From: an uncultured Oscillospiraceae bacterium
Lineage (GTDB): Bacteria > Bacillota > Clostridia > Oscillospirales > Oscillospiraceae
Assembly (NCBI GenBank): GCA_947632005.1
Contig: CANRNU010000016.1
Coordinates: forward strand, 1 to 50,082
Reading direction: 5' to 3'
Length of the DNA stretch: 50,082 nucleotides
A program made the position numbers and the translations under genes. Shown here in pieces: positions 40,908-49,828 of this stretch (positions are counted from its first letter, which is position 1; every line of letters starts with the position of its first letter). The notes under the pieces were generated by a model that saw only the letters and a program-made list of their open reading frames with translations, did not search any database and was not told where the DNA came from.

Positions 40908-42560
40908 ATGGATAACAAGAAGATCCCTGTGCTGGACAAGAGCAAGTGGGGCTGGTGGCGGTCCGCCGTCCTCTATCAGATCTACCCCAAGAGCTTTCAG
41001 GATACCAACGGCGACGGACTGGGGGACATCCCCGGCATCATCGCACATCTGGACTATCTGCAGGAGCTGGGGATAGACGGCATCTGGCTCAGCCCGGTGT
41101 ATGACTCCCCGCAGGTGGACAACGGCTACGATATATCCGATTACCGGGCCATCTGGCCGCCCCTGGGCACCATGGAGGACATGGAGACCCTCATCCGGGA
41201 GGCGGGAAAACGGGGCATCACCATCATCATGGACCTGGTGCTCAATCACTCCTCCGATAAGCACTTCTGGTTCCAGGAGGCCCTGAAGGGCCGGGATAAC
41301 CCCTACCACGATTACTACGTCTGGGCCGACGGCACGCCGGACGCGCCCCCCAACGACATGCGGGCCTCCTTCGGCGGCTCCGCCTGGGAGTGGGTGCCGG
41401 AGCTGGGGCAGTATTACTTCCACCAGTTCGCCGTGGGCCAGCCGGACCTGAACTGGGAAAATCCCAAGGTCCGCCGGGAGCTGTACGACATGATCCGCTT
41501 CTGGGTGGACAAGGGCGTGGGCGGTTTCCGGCTGGACGTCATCGACCAGATCGCCAAGGAGCCCTTCCGGAAGATCACCAAAAACGGGCCCCGCCTGCAC
41601 GAATTCGTGCGGGAGCTGTCCCGGGAGGCGTTCATCGAGGAGGGGCTGGTCACCGTGGGCGAGACCTGGGGCGTCACGGTGGACCAGGCCAAGCTCTACA
41701 GCGCTCCGGACGCCAGCGAGCTGAGCATGGTGTTCCAGTTCGACCACATCTGCGTGGACCGGGAACCGGGCGGCCTGTGGGGCTCCAGACCCTTCTCCCT
41801 GCCCGCGCTGAAGCGGGTCATGGAACACTGGCAAAAGGGCCTTTACGGCACGGGCTGGAACAGCCTTTTCCTGGAAAACCACGACCTGCCTCGCATCGTC
41901 TCCCGCTGGGGGGACGAGGGCCAATACCGGGTACAGTCCGCCAAGATGCTGGCGACCATGCTCCACGGCATGGCAGGTACGCCCTATATCTACCAGGGGG
42001 AGGAACTGGGCATGACCAACCCTCCGCTGACCCTGGAGGAGATCGTGGATGTGGGCGCCATCAACGACTACCAGGAGCGGCTGGCGGAGGGGTGGAGCCC
42101 CGAGCAGGCCATGCGCTACCTGCACGCCTGGTGCCGGGACAATGCCCGCACCCCCATGCAGTGGACGGCGGGGGAGAACGCCGGCTTCTCTACGGCCAAG
42201 CCCTGGCTGCCCGTCGACCCCAATCACACCCGGGTCAATGCACAGGCGGCCCTGGCCGACCCGGATTCCGTTTTTTACCATTACAAAAAGCTCATCGCCC
42301 TGCGCAAGGGTCTGAACGTGTTCCGGGACGGGACCTTCACCTTGCTGGAGCCGGAGGATGAGAAACTGTTCGTCTACACCCGGGATACGGACAGGGAGCA
42401 TCTGCTGGTGGTCTGCAACTTCACCGCAGACGCCGTTGCCTGGCAGAGGCCGGCGGCCTTCGTGGACGCGGAGCTGCTCCTGTCCAACTACGGCGCGCCC
42501 CAGGCGGCCCTTCGGCCCTATGAGGCGCAGATGTTCTATCTGGAAGATCGGGAGGCGTGA
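40908..42560 (+). CDS. alpha-glucosidase / oligo-1,6-glucosidase (GH13_31)
   Basis: This 550-residue cytosolic GH13 enzyme hydrolyses alpha-1,6 or short alpha-glucosidic bonds in isomaltose-, isomaltulose- or sucrose-type sugars. The triad is Asp210 ('GFRLDVID'), Glu252 ('VGETWG') and Asp326 ('ENHDLPR'). The calcium-type loop 'DTNGDGLGDIPGI' at 32-44 and 'QPDLNWENP' are typical of subfamily 31. It lacks a signal peptide. ATG 40908 (AGGAG at 8 nt) is preferred over GTG 40905. It follows the permease genes and precedes the DUF5107 gene, fitting breakdown of the imported sugar. Confidence 0.92.
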   Translation: MDNKKIPVLDKSKWGWWRSAVLYQIYPKSFQDTNGDGLGDIPGIIAHLDYLQELGIDGIWLSPVYDSPQVDNGYDISDYRAIWPPLGTMEDMETLIREAGKRGITIIMDLVLNHSSDKHFWFQEALKGRDNPYHDYYVWADGTPDAPPNDMRASFGGSAWEWVPELGQYYFHQFAVGQPDLNWENPKVRRELYDMIRFWVDKGVGGFRLDVIDQIAKEPFRKITKNGPRLHEFVRELSREAFIEEGLVTVGETWGVTVDQAKLYSAPDASELSMVFQFDHICVDREPGGLWGSRPFSLPALKRVMEHWQKGLYGTGWNSLFLENHDLPRIVSRWGDEGQYRVQSAKMLATMLHGMAGTPYIYQGEELGMTNPPLTLEEIVDVGAINDYQERLAEGWSPEQAMRYLHAWCRDNARTPMQWTAGENAGFSTAKPWLPVDPNHTRVNAQAALADPDSVFYHYKKLIALRKGLNVFRDGTFTLLEPEDEKLFVYTRDTDREHLLVVCNFTADAVAWQRPAAFVDAELLLSNYGAPQAALRPYEAQMFYLEDREA

Positions 42561-42644
42561 GCTGCGTGTCTCCGGGGCCCGGGTCCTGCCCGGGAGCCCG
42601 GCGGCATCCGGCTGCCACAGTTTTGAGCAGAGGAGGAAAAGGAT

Positions 42645-45600
42645 ATGGACCATGTGCCCCACGGCGCGGAGGTATGGAGCGAGCAGGTGGTGATCCCCAC
42701 CTATGGCGTCGGTCAGCCGGAGAAGAATCCGATGTTCCTGGAGAAGCGGGTCTATCAGGGCAGCAGCGGAAAGGTGTACCCATACCCCGTGATCGACAAG
42801 ATCCTCGACGAGAAGGAGGACAAGACCTATACGGCCCTGTGGCTGGAGAACGATTACCTCCGGGTCATGATCCTGCCGGAGCTGGGGGGCCGTATCCAGC
42901 GGGCGTACGACAAGACGAACGGCTATGATTTTGTCTACTACAACGAGGTCATCAAGCCCGCCCTGGTGGGGCTGCTGGGGCCGTGGATCAGCGGCGGCAT
43001 CGAATTCAACTGGCCCCAGCATCACCGGCCCACCACTTTCCTGCCCACGGACTGGCGCATCCTGGAAAACCCGGACGGCAGCAAGACGGTGGAGTGCAGC
43101 GAGGTGGACCAGATGTACGGCACCAAGGGCAAGCTCTCCTATACCCTCTACCCCGACAGGGCGTATATCGAGCTTCGCGGCCAGCTCTACAACCGGACCA
43201 ATCTGCCCCAGACCTTCCTGTGGTGGGCCAACCCCGCCGTGGCGGTGAACGAGCACACCCAGTCCATCTTTCCGCCGGACGTGAACGCGGTGTTTGACCA
43301 CGGCAAGCGGGATGTGAGCAGCTTTCCCATCGCCACCGGCGTCTATTACAAGCACGATTACGGCGCGGGGGTGGATATATCCCGGTACAAGAACATCCCG
43401 GTCCCCACCAGCTATATGTGCGCCCGCTCCGACTATGATTTTGTGGGCGGCTACGACTACGGCGTGGGGGCGGGCCTGCTCCATGTGGCGGACCATCACA
43501 TCAGCCCCGGCAAGAAGCAGTGGACCTGGGGCTGCGGGGATTTTGGCCGGGCGTGGGACCGGAACCTGACGGACGCCAACGGCCCTTATATTGAGCTGAT
43601 GACCGGCGTATACTGCGACAACCAGCCGGATTTCACCTGGCTCAAGCCCTTTGAGGAGAAGGTCTTCACCCAGTATTTCCTGCCCTATAAGGCTGTCGGC
43701 GCCGTCAAGAACGCCAGCCGGGAGGCGGTGGTGGGCCTGCAGGTGCACGGGGGCCGGGCGGAGATCACCGTCTATGCCACCGCCAGATATGAACAGGCGC
43801 GGGTGGTGCTGACCGCGGCGGGGGAGACGGTGTATGAGCATGTGGGGACCCTCAGTCCCACGGATGTGCTCCAGGCGGAGGTGGCCGTGGAGGCGGACGA
43901 GACGGCCCTGACCCTGGCCGTGTTCGACAGGAGCGGCCGGAAACTGCTGGACTACACGCCCCGGGCAAAGCAGATCGAGCCGCTCCCTGACCCCATGCCT
44001 CCCGCCGGGCCGCCGGAGCAGATCGCCACCGCGGAGGAGCTCTATCTCACGGGGCTTCACATCGAGCAGTACCGCCACGCCACCTACCTGCCCGACCCGT
44101 ACTATCTGGAGGCGCTGAAGCGGGACAGCGGGGATATCCGCGCCAATACCGCCTATGGCCGGCTGCTCCTGCGCCGGGGCCGGTTCGCGGACAGCGAGAG
44201 ATACTTCCGCGCGGCCATCGCCAGGATGACCGAACGCGACCCGAACCCATACAACAGCGAGGCGTACACGGCCCTGGGGCTGAGCCTGCTGTATCAGGAC
44301 AGATCGGACGAGGCGTACGACGCCTTTTATAAGGCCTCCTGGACCGGGGAGGAACAGGAGCTGAGCTTCTATTATCTGGCCGCCATCGACGCCCGGCGGG
44401 GACAGTATGACCTGGCGCTGGAGCACATCGACCGCAGCCTGGTGAAGAACGGCCACAGCCTGAAGAGCCGGGCCCTGCGGGGGCTGATCCTGGAGAGCCT
44501 GGGCCGAAAGGCGGAGGCGGACGCCTGGTTCGGGGAGGACCTCCGGCTGGACGCGTTCGACTATGTCTCCGGCCTGGAGCTGGACCGGGCGCGGACGCTT
44601 GCCCTGATGGGGAGCCGGCCCAGCAGCTTTTTGGAGTGCGCCATCGACTATGCCGAGGCGGGCTATTACGAAAAGGCAGCCGAGGCTGCCGGACTGTGCC
44701 CGGTGGAGCACCCGATGCTGGCATATCATCGGGCATACTATGCCGCGCGCTTTGACCCGGCGCTGTCGGAGGCCGCGCTGGACGCTGCCGCCGCCCAGGA
44801 CAGCGCGTACTGTTTCCCCAACAAATTGGAGGACATCCCTGTGCTGCGCTGGACCATGGAGAAGCGCCCCGCCGACAGCAAGGCGCCCTATTACCTGGGG
44901 TGCCTGCTGTATGACCGCCGCCGGTATGAGGAGGCAGTCTCCTGCTGGGAGCAGAGTGCCGCCCGGAACGACGGCTTTCCCACCGTCTGGCGCAACCTGG
45001 CGCTGGCATATTTCAACCAGTCCCATGCGCCGGAAAAGGCCCTGGCGTGCATGGAGCGGGCCTATGCCCTGGACGGAGAGGACGCCCGGGTGCTGCTGGA
45101 GCTGGACCAGCTCTATCACAAGCTGGGCAGGCCGGTCCGGGAGCGGTTCGCCTTCCTGGATGCCCGCCGGGATGTGGCTTTCCGCCGGGATGACCTGTAC
45201 GTGGAATATGTGACGCTGCTCAACGATATGGGGCGGTATCAGGACGCCTATGCGCGCATCATGGCCCACAAATTCCATCCCTGGGAGGGCGGCGAGGGAA
45301 AGGTGACGACCCAGTATGCCGTGGCGCTGACCCAGCTGGCCCGGCAGGCGCTGGCCGCCGGGGACGCCGCCGGTGCCCGGGAGCTGCTGACACAGGCGCT
45401 GGTGTTCCCCCATGACCTGGGCGAGGGCAAGCTGGAGGGAGCAAAGGACAACAACATCTATTATTACCTGGGGCTGGCCCAGCGGGCCTTGGGAGACGAG
45501 AGCGCCGCGCGGACCTGCCTGGAGCGGGCCGCGGCGGGGGACGAAGAGCCGGCGGGGATGATGTATTATAACGATCAGCCCGCGGACCTCATCTTCTACC

Positions 45601-45911
45601 AGGGCCTGGCCAACCGGGCCCTGGGCCGGGAGGAGCGGGCCGCCTCCCGCTTCCATAAGCTGGTGAGCTATGGGGAGAAGCACTATTATGACCGGGTGAA
45701 GATCGACTATTTCGCGGTCTCGCTGCCGGACCTGCAGCTGTTCGACGAGGACCTGAGCCTGCGCAGCCGGGCCCACTGTGAGTACCTCATCGGTCTGGGA
45801 AGCATGGGCCTGGGAGACATGGCCCGGGCCAGGAAGTGTCTGGATGCCGTCCTGGCCATCGACTGCGCCCATCAGGGGGCGCTCCTGCACCGGCTGCTGC
45901 TCCCGGACTGA
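42645..45911 (+). CDS. DUF5107/TPR multi-domain protein, function unknown
   Basis: This 1088-residue protein has an N-terminal DUF5107-type beta-supersandwich, resembling galactose-mutarotase-like folds ('LRVMILPELGGRIQRAYDKTNGYDFVYYN' near 70-100; 'IEFNWPQHHRPTTFLP' near 118-133; 'FLWWANPAVAVNEHTQ'). From about residue 475 onward tandem TPR-like helical pairs fill the rest ('YYLGCLLYDRRRYEEAVSCWEQSA', 'AYGRLLLRRGRFADSERYFRAAI'). No signal peptide is present. AGGAGG lies 8 nt upstream of ATG 42645. It ends a sugar importer operon with GH13_31. Family members recur in Firmicutes sugar loci, but no reaction is known to me. A sugar-binding or glycosidase-like role is inferred from the fold and context only. 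Confidence 0.85.
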   Translation: MDHVPHGAEVWSEQVVIPTYGVGQPEKNPMFLEKRVYQGSSGKVYPYPVIDKILDEKEDKTYTALWLENDYLRVMILPELGGRIQRAYDKTNGYDFVYYNEVIKPALVGLLGPWISGGIEFNWPQHHRPTTFLPTDWRILENPDGSKTVECSEVDQMYGTKGKLSYTLYPDRAYIELRGQLYNRTNLPQTFLWWANPAVAVNEHTQSIFPPDVNAVFDHGKRDVSSFPIATGVYYKHDYGAGVDISRYKNIPVPTSYMCARSDYDFVGGYDYGVGAGLLHVADHHISPGKKQWTWGCGDFGRAWDRNLTDANGPYIELMTGVYCDNQPDFTWLKPFEEKVFTQYFLPYKAVGAVKNASREAVVGLQVHGGRAEITVYATARYEQARVVLTAAGETVYEHVGTLSPTDVLQAEVAVEADETALTLAVFDRSGRKLLDYTPRAKQIEPLPDPMPPAGPPEQIATAEELYLTGLHIEQYRHATYLPDPYYLEALKRDSGDIRANTAYGRLLLRRGRFADSERYFRAAIARMTERDPNPYNSEAYTALGLSLLYQDRSDEAYDAFYKASWTGEEQELSFYYLAAIDARRGQYDLALEHIDRSLVKNGHSLKSRALRGLILESLGRKAEADAWFGEDLRLDAFDYVSGLELDRARTLALMGSRPSSFLECAIDYAEAGYYEKAAEAAGLCPVEHPMLAYHRAYYAARFDPALSEAALDAAAAQDSAYCFPNKLEDIPVLRWTMEKRPADSKAPYYLGCLLYDRRRYEEAVSCWEQSAARNDGFPTVWRNLALAYFNQSHAPEKALACMERAYALDGEDARVLLELDQLYHKLGRPVRERFAFLDARRDVAFRRDDLYVEYVTLLNDMGRYQDAYARIMAHKFHPWEGGEGKVTTQYAVALTQLARQALAAGDAAGARELLTQALVFPHDLGEGKLEGAKDNNIYYYLGLAQRALGDESAARTCLERAAAGDEEPAGMMYYNDQPADLIFYQGLANRALGREERAASRFHKLVSYGEKHYYDRVKIDYFAVSLPDLQLFDEDLSLRSRAHCEYLIGLGSMGLGDMARARKCLDAVLAIDCAHQGALLHRLLLPD

Positions 45912-45942
45912 GCGCCGCTCTGGAGATCACGAAAATTAAAAT

Positions 45943-45980
45943 AGGTATCCGGGCAGACGGAAGTCTGCCCGGATACCTGT
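45943..45980. terminator. terminator between DUF5107 and GH20 genes
   Basis: Sixteen-nt arms, AGGTATCCGGGCAGAC and GTCTGCCCGGATACCT, pair perfectly around GGAA; GTGTTTTGTCC follows. Confidence 0.9.
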
Positions 45981-46004
45981 GTTTTGTCCTCCGCTTCCAG
46001 CGGC

Positions 46005-47891
46005 TCACCAATCAATGGCGCAGGGGGTGGCGATATCCTCCATGACGTTCGTGAAGCACAGCGTGCCGTCTGGCCGGCGCCGGCAGAGAAGGGAGGGCTC
46101 GGTCAGCTCCGGGATGTCGTCCACCGCGCCGGCGGCAAAGGCGCGCATCTTTTCCTCCGCGGTGGAGAGGCGCGCGGCGACGCCGCCCAGCCGGACGTCG
46201 ATCACCTCAAAGCCGTTGGGCTTGTTGGTGCTCTCCCACAGCTGCCGCCAGATGAGCCGCAGTGCCTCGACGGCCTGGATGGCGGCGGGCAGTCCCTCCG
46301 CCAGCGCCCCGGCCCGCTCCCGGTCGCCCTGACGGACGGCCTGGGCGGCGCCCTCGTGCCAGGCGCATTTGAGAGCGAGGGCATGGGCCATGGCCGCATA
46401 GTGGTCGAACAGCAGCCGGTAATCGGGATTTTCCCGGGCATGCCGGGCAAAGAGGGTGACCAGGCGGGCGTAGTGCTCCGCCAGCCGCAGCCCGGCGGTG
46501 TCTGCCTCGAACAGCTCTACCAGCGGGTCCTGATAGAGCATGAATTTGCAGGCGTTCACCGGGCTGCCGGGATGGGAGGCCATGCCCGGCGCCGCGTTCA
46601 TCAGACCAAGGTCGAAGAACGCCTGGGCGCTTGCCCCGCAGCAGCGGCGGAACCGGCTGCCCAGAGATGCCTCGTCATATACGCCCGTATAGGTCATCTC
46701 CCCGTAAAGCTGCATGCCCGGCAGGGCGGTGAGCAGGTCGGTCTCGGCGCCGTTGTCGCCCCAGGCGGTGGCGATCACCGTGTCAACACCGGCCTTGATG
46801 CAGGCCGCAAGCCCCGCCGCGCTGGTCTCGATGGCCATGGGATAGGCCGGCGCCGGACCGGCCCAGGTCCAGAGCCCGCCGGCAAAGGCGATGGGCACTC
46901 CGAAGGAGGCGTGCTTTTTCAGCACTTGGGCATACTCCTCCTCCCGGTCGTGGTAGTAATCCCAGTAGACCAGGGTGACCCGCTTGTCCACCGCCGCGAC
47001 GGCCTGGGCCGACGGCGCGTCCCCGATGTCATAGCCGCCGCCTTGCCGGCCTCCGCCGTCCAGATGGAAGTACATATCGCTCCACATCATGGGCGCGAGC
47101 CCGTACCGATCCGTGATATCCAGCACCCGGCGCAGGTGGCGGCCAATGATGCTGCGGGGGTCCTCATAGCCGAAGCGGATCAGGTGCTCCCCCGTGCCGA
47201 AGCCGTAAGCCTCGTCCATGCCGATGTGGATGCGCCGGGACCGGAAGGGCGCGCTGGCGGCCCGGACCATCTGGTCGATGAACTCGTATGTCTCGTCCAG
47301 GTCGGCCAGCAGCACCTCGGCGTTGTCCCGCAGGTGGTCCATGGCCGGCCAGTGCAGGGCCCGCTTCAGGTGGCCCAGCGTCTGGATGCAGGGACACAGC
47401 TCGATGCCCAGCATGTGCCCGTAATCGTCCAGGGACTTCAACTCGTCATAGGTATACCGGCCGCGCTTATAGCCAAAGAAGGGCCGCTCCGGGACCTCGT
47501 AGGTGTCCTCGGTGTACAGCATGGCCAGGTTGAGCCCCATCAGCGCCATCTTCCGCAGGAAAAACCGGACGGCGTCCGGCTTCAGCACCGCGTTGCGGGA
47601 GCAGTCGAACATGACGCCGGCGGTCTTGAATCGGGGCGTCTCCCGGATGCGGCAGGGGGACAGGGGGCGGGGGATGAGGCTGAGGGCCCGGTAAAACTGC
47701 ACCGGCTCCGCCCAGGTGATGCGCACGGACACGCCGTCGCTGTCCACGGCAAGGCTGTCGCCCTGTTCGCAGGCGACCTCCAGGCCCCTGTCCGCCGGGA
47801 CGAAGCCCAGGTCCGGCGCCAGGGCCTCCAGGGCCTCCCGCCACTGCTCCGGCGGCGCCCCGGTCACATGTATCCTTTCCTTGCTGGTCAT
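46005..47891 (-). CDS. beta-N-acetylhexosaminidase-like enzyme (GH20)
   Basis: This 628-residue GH20 enzyme would remove terminal beta-linked GlcNAc or GalNAc using the substrate's acetamido group. The catalytic Asp226-Glu227 pair is in 'IHIGMDEAYGFG'. The N-terminal part (about 40-85) includes a small alpha/beta domain, and 'KTAGVMFDCSRNAVLKPDAVRFFLRKMALMG' begins the barrel. The C-terminal ~200 residues are helical and resemble the long family members of gut bacteria. No signal peptide is present, so it acts on imported amino sugars. ATG 47891 has AAAAGGAGG upstream. Confidence 0.85.
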   Translation of the reverse strand: MTSKERIHVTGAPPEQWREALEALAPDLGFVPADRGLEVACEQGDSLAVDSDGVSVRITWAEPVQFYRALSLIPRPLSPCRIRETPRFKTAGVMFDCSRNAVLKPDAVRFFLRKMALMGLNLAMLYTEDTYEVPERPFFGYKRGRYTYDELKSLDDYGHMLGIELCPCIQTLGHLKRALHWPAMDHLRDNAEVLLADLDETYEFIDQMVRAASAPFRSRRIHIGMDEAYGFGTGEHLIRFGYEDPRSIIGRHLRRVLDITDRYGLAPMMWSDMYFHLDGGGRQGGGYDIGDAPSAQAVAAVDKRVTLVYWDYYHDREEEYAQVLKKHASFGVPIAFAGGLWTWAGPAPAYPMAIETSAAGLAACIKAGVDTVIATAWGDNGAETDLLTALPGMQLYGEMTYTGVYDEASLGSRFRRCCGASAQAFFDLGLMNAAPGMASHPGSPVNACKFMLYQDPLVELFEADTAGLRLAEHYARLVTLFARHARENPDYRLLFDHYAAMAHALALKCAWHEGAAQAVRQGDRERAGALAEGLPAAIQAVEALRLIWRQLWESTNKPNGFEVIDVRLGGVAARLSTAEEKMRAFAAGAVDDIPELTEPSLLCRRRPDGTLCFTNVMEDIATPCAIDW

Positions 47892-47921
47892 GGTCTGCCT
47901 CCTTTTCTGGTATATGATGTT

Positions 47922-47950
47922 ATTGTATAGAAAAAACCGGGAAACCACAA
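47922..47950 (-). promoter_or_regulatory. promoter of the GH20 gene
   Basis: On the minus strand TTGTGG (47950-47945) and TACAAT (47927-47922) are 17 bp apart. Confidence 0.5.
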
Positions 47951-47994
47951 TCCTTTTTTGTCCTCCGGCGCATTTTCGCCGGGAGGCGGCTGCC

Positions 47995-48023
47995 TTGCAA
48001 TCCCCGGGGAAAGTTGGTATACT
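47995..48023 (+). promoter_or_regulatory. promoter of the membrane protein-AraC operon
   Basis: TTGCAA (47995-48000) and TATACT (48018-48023) are 17 bp apart, 36 bp upstream of the GTG start at 48059. Confidence 0.65.
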
Positions 48024-48058
48024 AACGGGGATATCGCAACGAAAGGGAGCGGGGTACA

Positions 48059-48616
48059 GTGGCTGCATATGAGGATATTTTGTGTGCCCAGAGCGTGAAC
48101 CGGAGGATACCCGGCCATGTGCGGGTGATCCAATGGATGCTGTATGGGGCGGTGGCAGTCTTTACCGTGGCCGGGGCCATGGGAGGATTTTTGTGGCTGT
48201 TCCCCGCCCTGGGGACCCTGTTCGGGTCCTGGTATTACATGGGCACGGCCCGGGTGACATATGAATACCGGCTGGAGGGGGCGCAGTTCACCGTGGAGCG
48301 GGTCAGCGGCCTGAAGTCCAGACGGAAGGTCGTGCGCTTCGGCGAGTTCGACATGACGAAGCTGATCGCCATGGCCCCGGAGGGGTCGGCGGCCCTGGAC
48401 GAGGCGGAGAAGGCGTCCCTGAACGCCGGGTCCAAGCGCATCACCTACGACATCTCCGCCCATGACCCGGACAATATCTGCTCTGTCATGTACCTGACCG
48501 GCGTGGGCCCGGAACAGGGCCGGCCTTTGAAGGTGATCTTCCAGCCCAGCCCGGAGATGCGGGACTGCATCGCCAGGATCGCGCCGGACCGGGTCGCCGG
48601 CTACGAGAAACAATGA
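48059..48616 (+). CDS. small membrane protein, possibly DUF6106-like
   Basis: This 185-residue protein has two membrane segments (about 25-47 and possibly 48-60) and a cytoplasmic C-terminal part with a beta-rich region ('VTYEYRLEGAQFTVERVSGLKSRRKVVRF'). It recalls the DUF6106 family of clostridial membrane proteins, but I am not sure. A GTG start at 48059 follows AAAGGGAG. It overlaps the AraC gene by 4 nt (ATGA), so the two are translated together. A signalling or sensing role with the regulator is possible but not shown. Confidence 0.65.
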   Translation: MAAYEDILCAQSVNRRIPGHVRVIQWMLYGAVAVFTVAGAMGGFLWLFPALGTLFGSWYYMGTARVTYEYRLEGAQFTVERVSGLKSRRKVVRFGEFDMTKLIAMAPEGSAALDEAEKASLNAGSKRITYDISAHDPDNICSVMYLTGVGPEQGRPLKVIFQPSPEMRDCIARIAPDRVAGYEKQ

Positions 48617-49548
48617 GCGCTGCCGGGACGGAACCGGGGAGACGGGGGGGTATTTATGTCTCGGACGCCGCCAGCAACGTCGACCCCAACCGGGAACAGC
48701 GGGACTATGTGCTGGACGGGGAATCCCCGCTGGTGGGGCTGATCGACAACAAGTGGTATCCCCCCTATGTGGAAGACAGGAGCCACTACCACAACTGCCT
48801 GGAGCTGGGCCTGTGCGTCGCGGGCAACGGCAGGATAGAACTGGGCCGCCGGGTCTGGGACTTCGGTCCCGGCGCCATCGTGGCCGCCGGCAGGGGCTTC
48901 CACCACCGGCAGGCAAACACCGGCTGGCCTGTGACCCACTGGCGGTATGTGCTCATCGACGAGGACGTTCTCCTGCGGGAGGCCCCCGACCGGCACCGGC
49001 CGTCCCTGCGGCGTCTGTTCGACGCCACACGGCAGGTGGGCCTGTACTTCGCCCCGGGAGAGGAGAGCGAAGAGCTCCGCTTCGTGTTCCAGTCCCTGTT
49101 TGATACCTATGAGCGCCGGGGGGAGATCGCCCGGATGGAGCTGGAGGCCATGGTCTTTCTGCTGAGCTGCGTCATGGCCCGGTCTTTGAACTCCGCCATG
49201 GCCGGCACCGCCCCGGACACCCCCTCCCGCCGCCCGGTGGAGCCGGCGCTCCGGTATGTGTCGGAGAACTACATGCGGGAACTGCGGGTGGAGGAGCTGG
49301 CCGCCAGCTGCGCCATGAGCGTGAGCTACTTCCGCAAGGTGTTCGAGCGCACCATGGGCATGGCCCCCATGGAGTACGTCAACCGCTACCGCATCAACCG
49401 CTCCCTCAACCTGCTCCGGTCCGGCAACGACACCGTGCTGCAGGTCGCGGTGCAGACCGGTTTTTCCTCCGTGGCCACCTTCAACCGCAACTTCCGCCGC
49501 TATGTGGGCGATTCCCCCGCCCAGTGGCGCAAGAGCGCGCATATCTGA
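48613..49548 (+). CDS. AraC-family transcriptional regulator
   Basis: This 311-residue regulator has an N-terminal cupin-like effector domain ('HYHNCLELGLCVAGNGRIELG', 'GWPVTHWRYVLID') and a C-terminal double helix-turn-helix at about 215-308 ('RVEELAASCAMSVSYFRKVFERTMG', 'VAVQTGFSSVATFNRNFRRYVG', ending 'PAQWRK'). It should bind DNA when a sugar is present. The neighbouring binding-protein gene at 49829 is the obvious target. It overlaps the upstream membrane protein gene by 4 nt. Confidence 0.92.
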   Translation: MSAAGTEPGRRGGIYVSDAASNVDPNREQRDYVLDGESPLVGLIDNKWYPPYVEDRSHYHNCLELGLCVAGNGRIELGRRVWDFGPGAIVAAGRGFHHRQANTGWPVTHWRYVLIDEDVLLREAPDRHRPSLRRLFDATRQVGLYFAPGEESEELRFVFQSLFDTYERRGEIARMELEAMVFLLSCVMARSLNSAMAGTAPDTPSRRPVEPALRYVSENYMRELRVEELAASCAMSVSYFRKVFERTMGMAPMEYVNRYRINRSLNLLRSGNDTVLQVAVQTGFSSVATFNRNFRRYVGDSPAQWRKSAHI

Positions 49549-49554
49549 ACTTGT

Positions 49555-49582
49555 CCCGGGCGCGGCGTCTGCCGCGCCCGGG
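49555..49582 (+). terminator. first terminator after the AraC gene
   Basis: Arms CCCGGGCGCGGC and GCCGCGCCCGGG (12 bp) surround GTCT, followed by AGCTTTT. Confidence 0.75.
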
Positions 49583-49618
49583 AGCTTTTGCCGCCCGGGA
49601 GGGCGGCAAAAGCTTTGT
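49583..49618 (+). terminator. second terminator after the AraC gene
   Basis: Arms AGCTTTTGCCGCCC and GGGCGGCAAAAGCT (14 bp) surround GGGA and overlap the T run of the first hairpin. The two form a tandem terminator. Confidence 0.65.
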
Positions 49619-49631
49619 ATAATATTTCTAA

Positions 49632-49660
49632 TTGGTAATATAGGAAAATTGCCCTAAAAT
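49632..49660 (+). promoter_or_regulatory. promoter of the last binding-protein gene
   Basis: TTGGTA (49632-49637) and TAAAAT (49655-49660) are 17 bp apart, giving a leader of about 160 nt. Confidence 0.5.
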
Positions 49661-49755
49661 GGAGACGTTTTTTTGCCATTGCTGTTGAATACGGCTGAAA
49701 GAGAATCGAATTTGCGCATAACAGGAGCGTTGGTGAGCGTTCTGAAAAGCTGTGC

Positions 49756-49805
49756 TGTGGTAATATTGTGATACCACATATCGGACGGCGCGAAGTGCCT
49801 CCGAT
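49756..49805 (+). promoter_or_regulatory. inverted repeat and leader hairpin before the binding protein
   Basis: TGTGGTA-N9-TACCACA at 49756-49778 is a perfect 7-bp inverted repeat with a 16-bp centre spacing, a possible regulator site. A hairpin with arms ATCGGA (49780-49785) and TCCGAT (49800-49805) lies right before the ribosome site AAGGAGG. Confidence 0.55.
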
Positions 49806-49828
49806 AACATATTTTAAGGAGGATACAT

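Noticed and set aside
40788-45890. A 1700-codon open frame opposite the GH13_31 and DUF5107 genes
   Set aside because: It is a shadow frame caused by high-GC codon use; its product is low-complexity His/Gln/Gly/Pro-rich and both genes on the other strand have clear domains.
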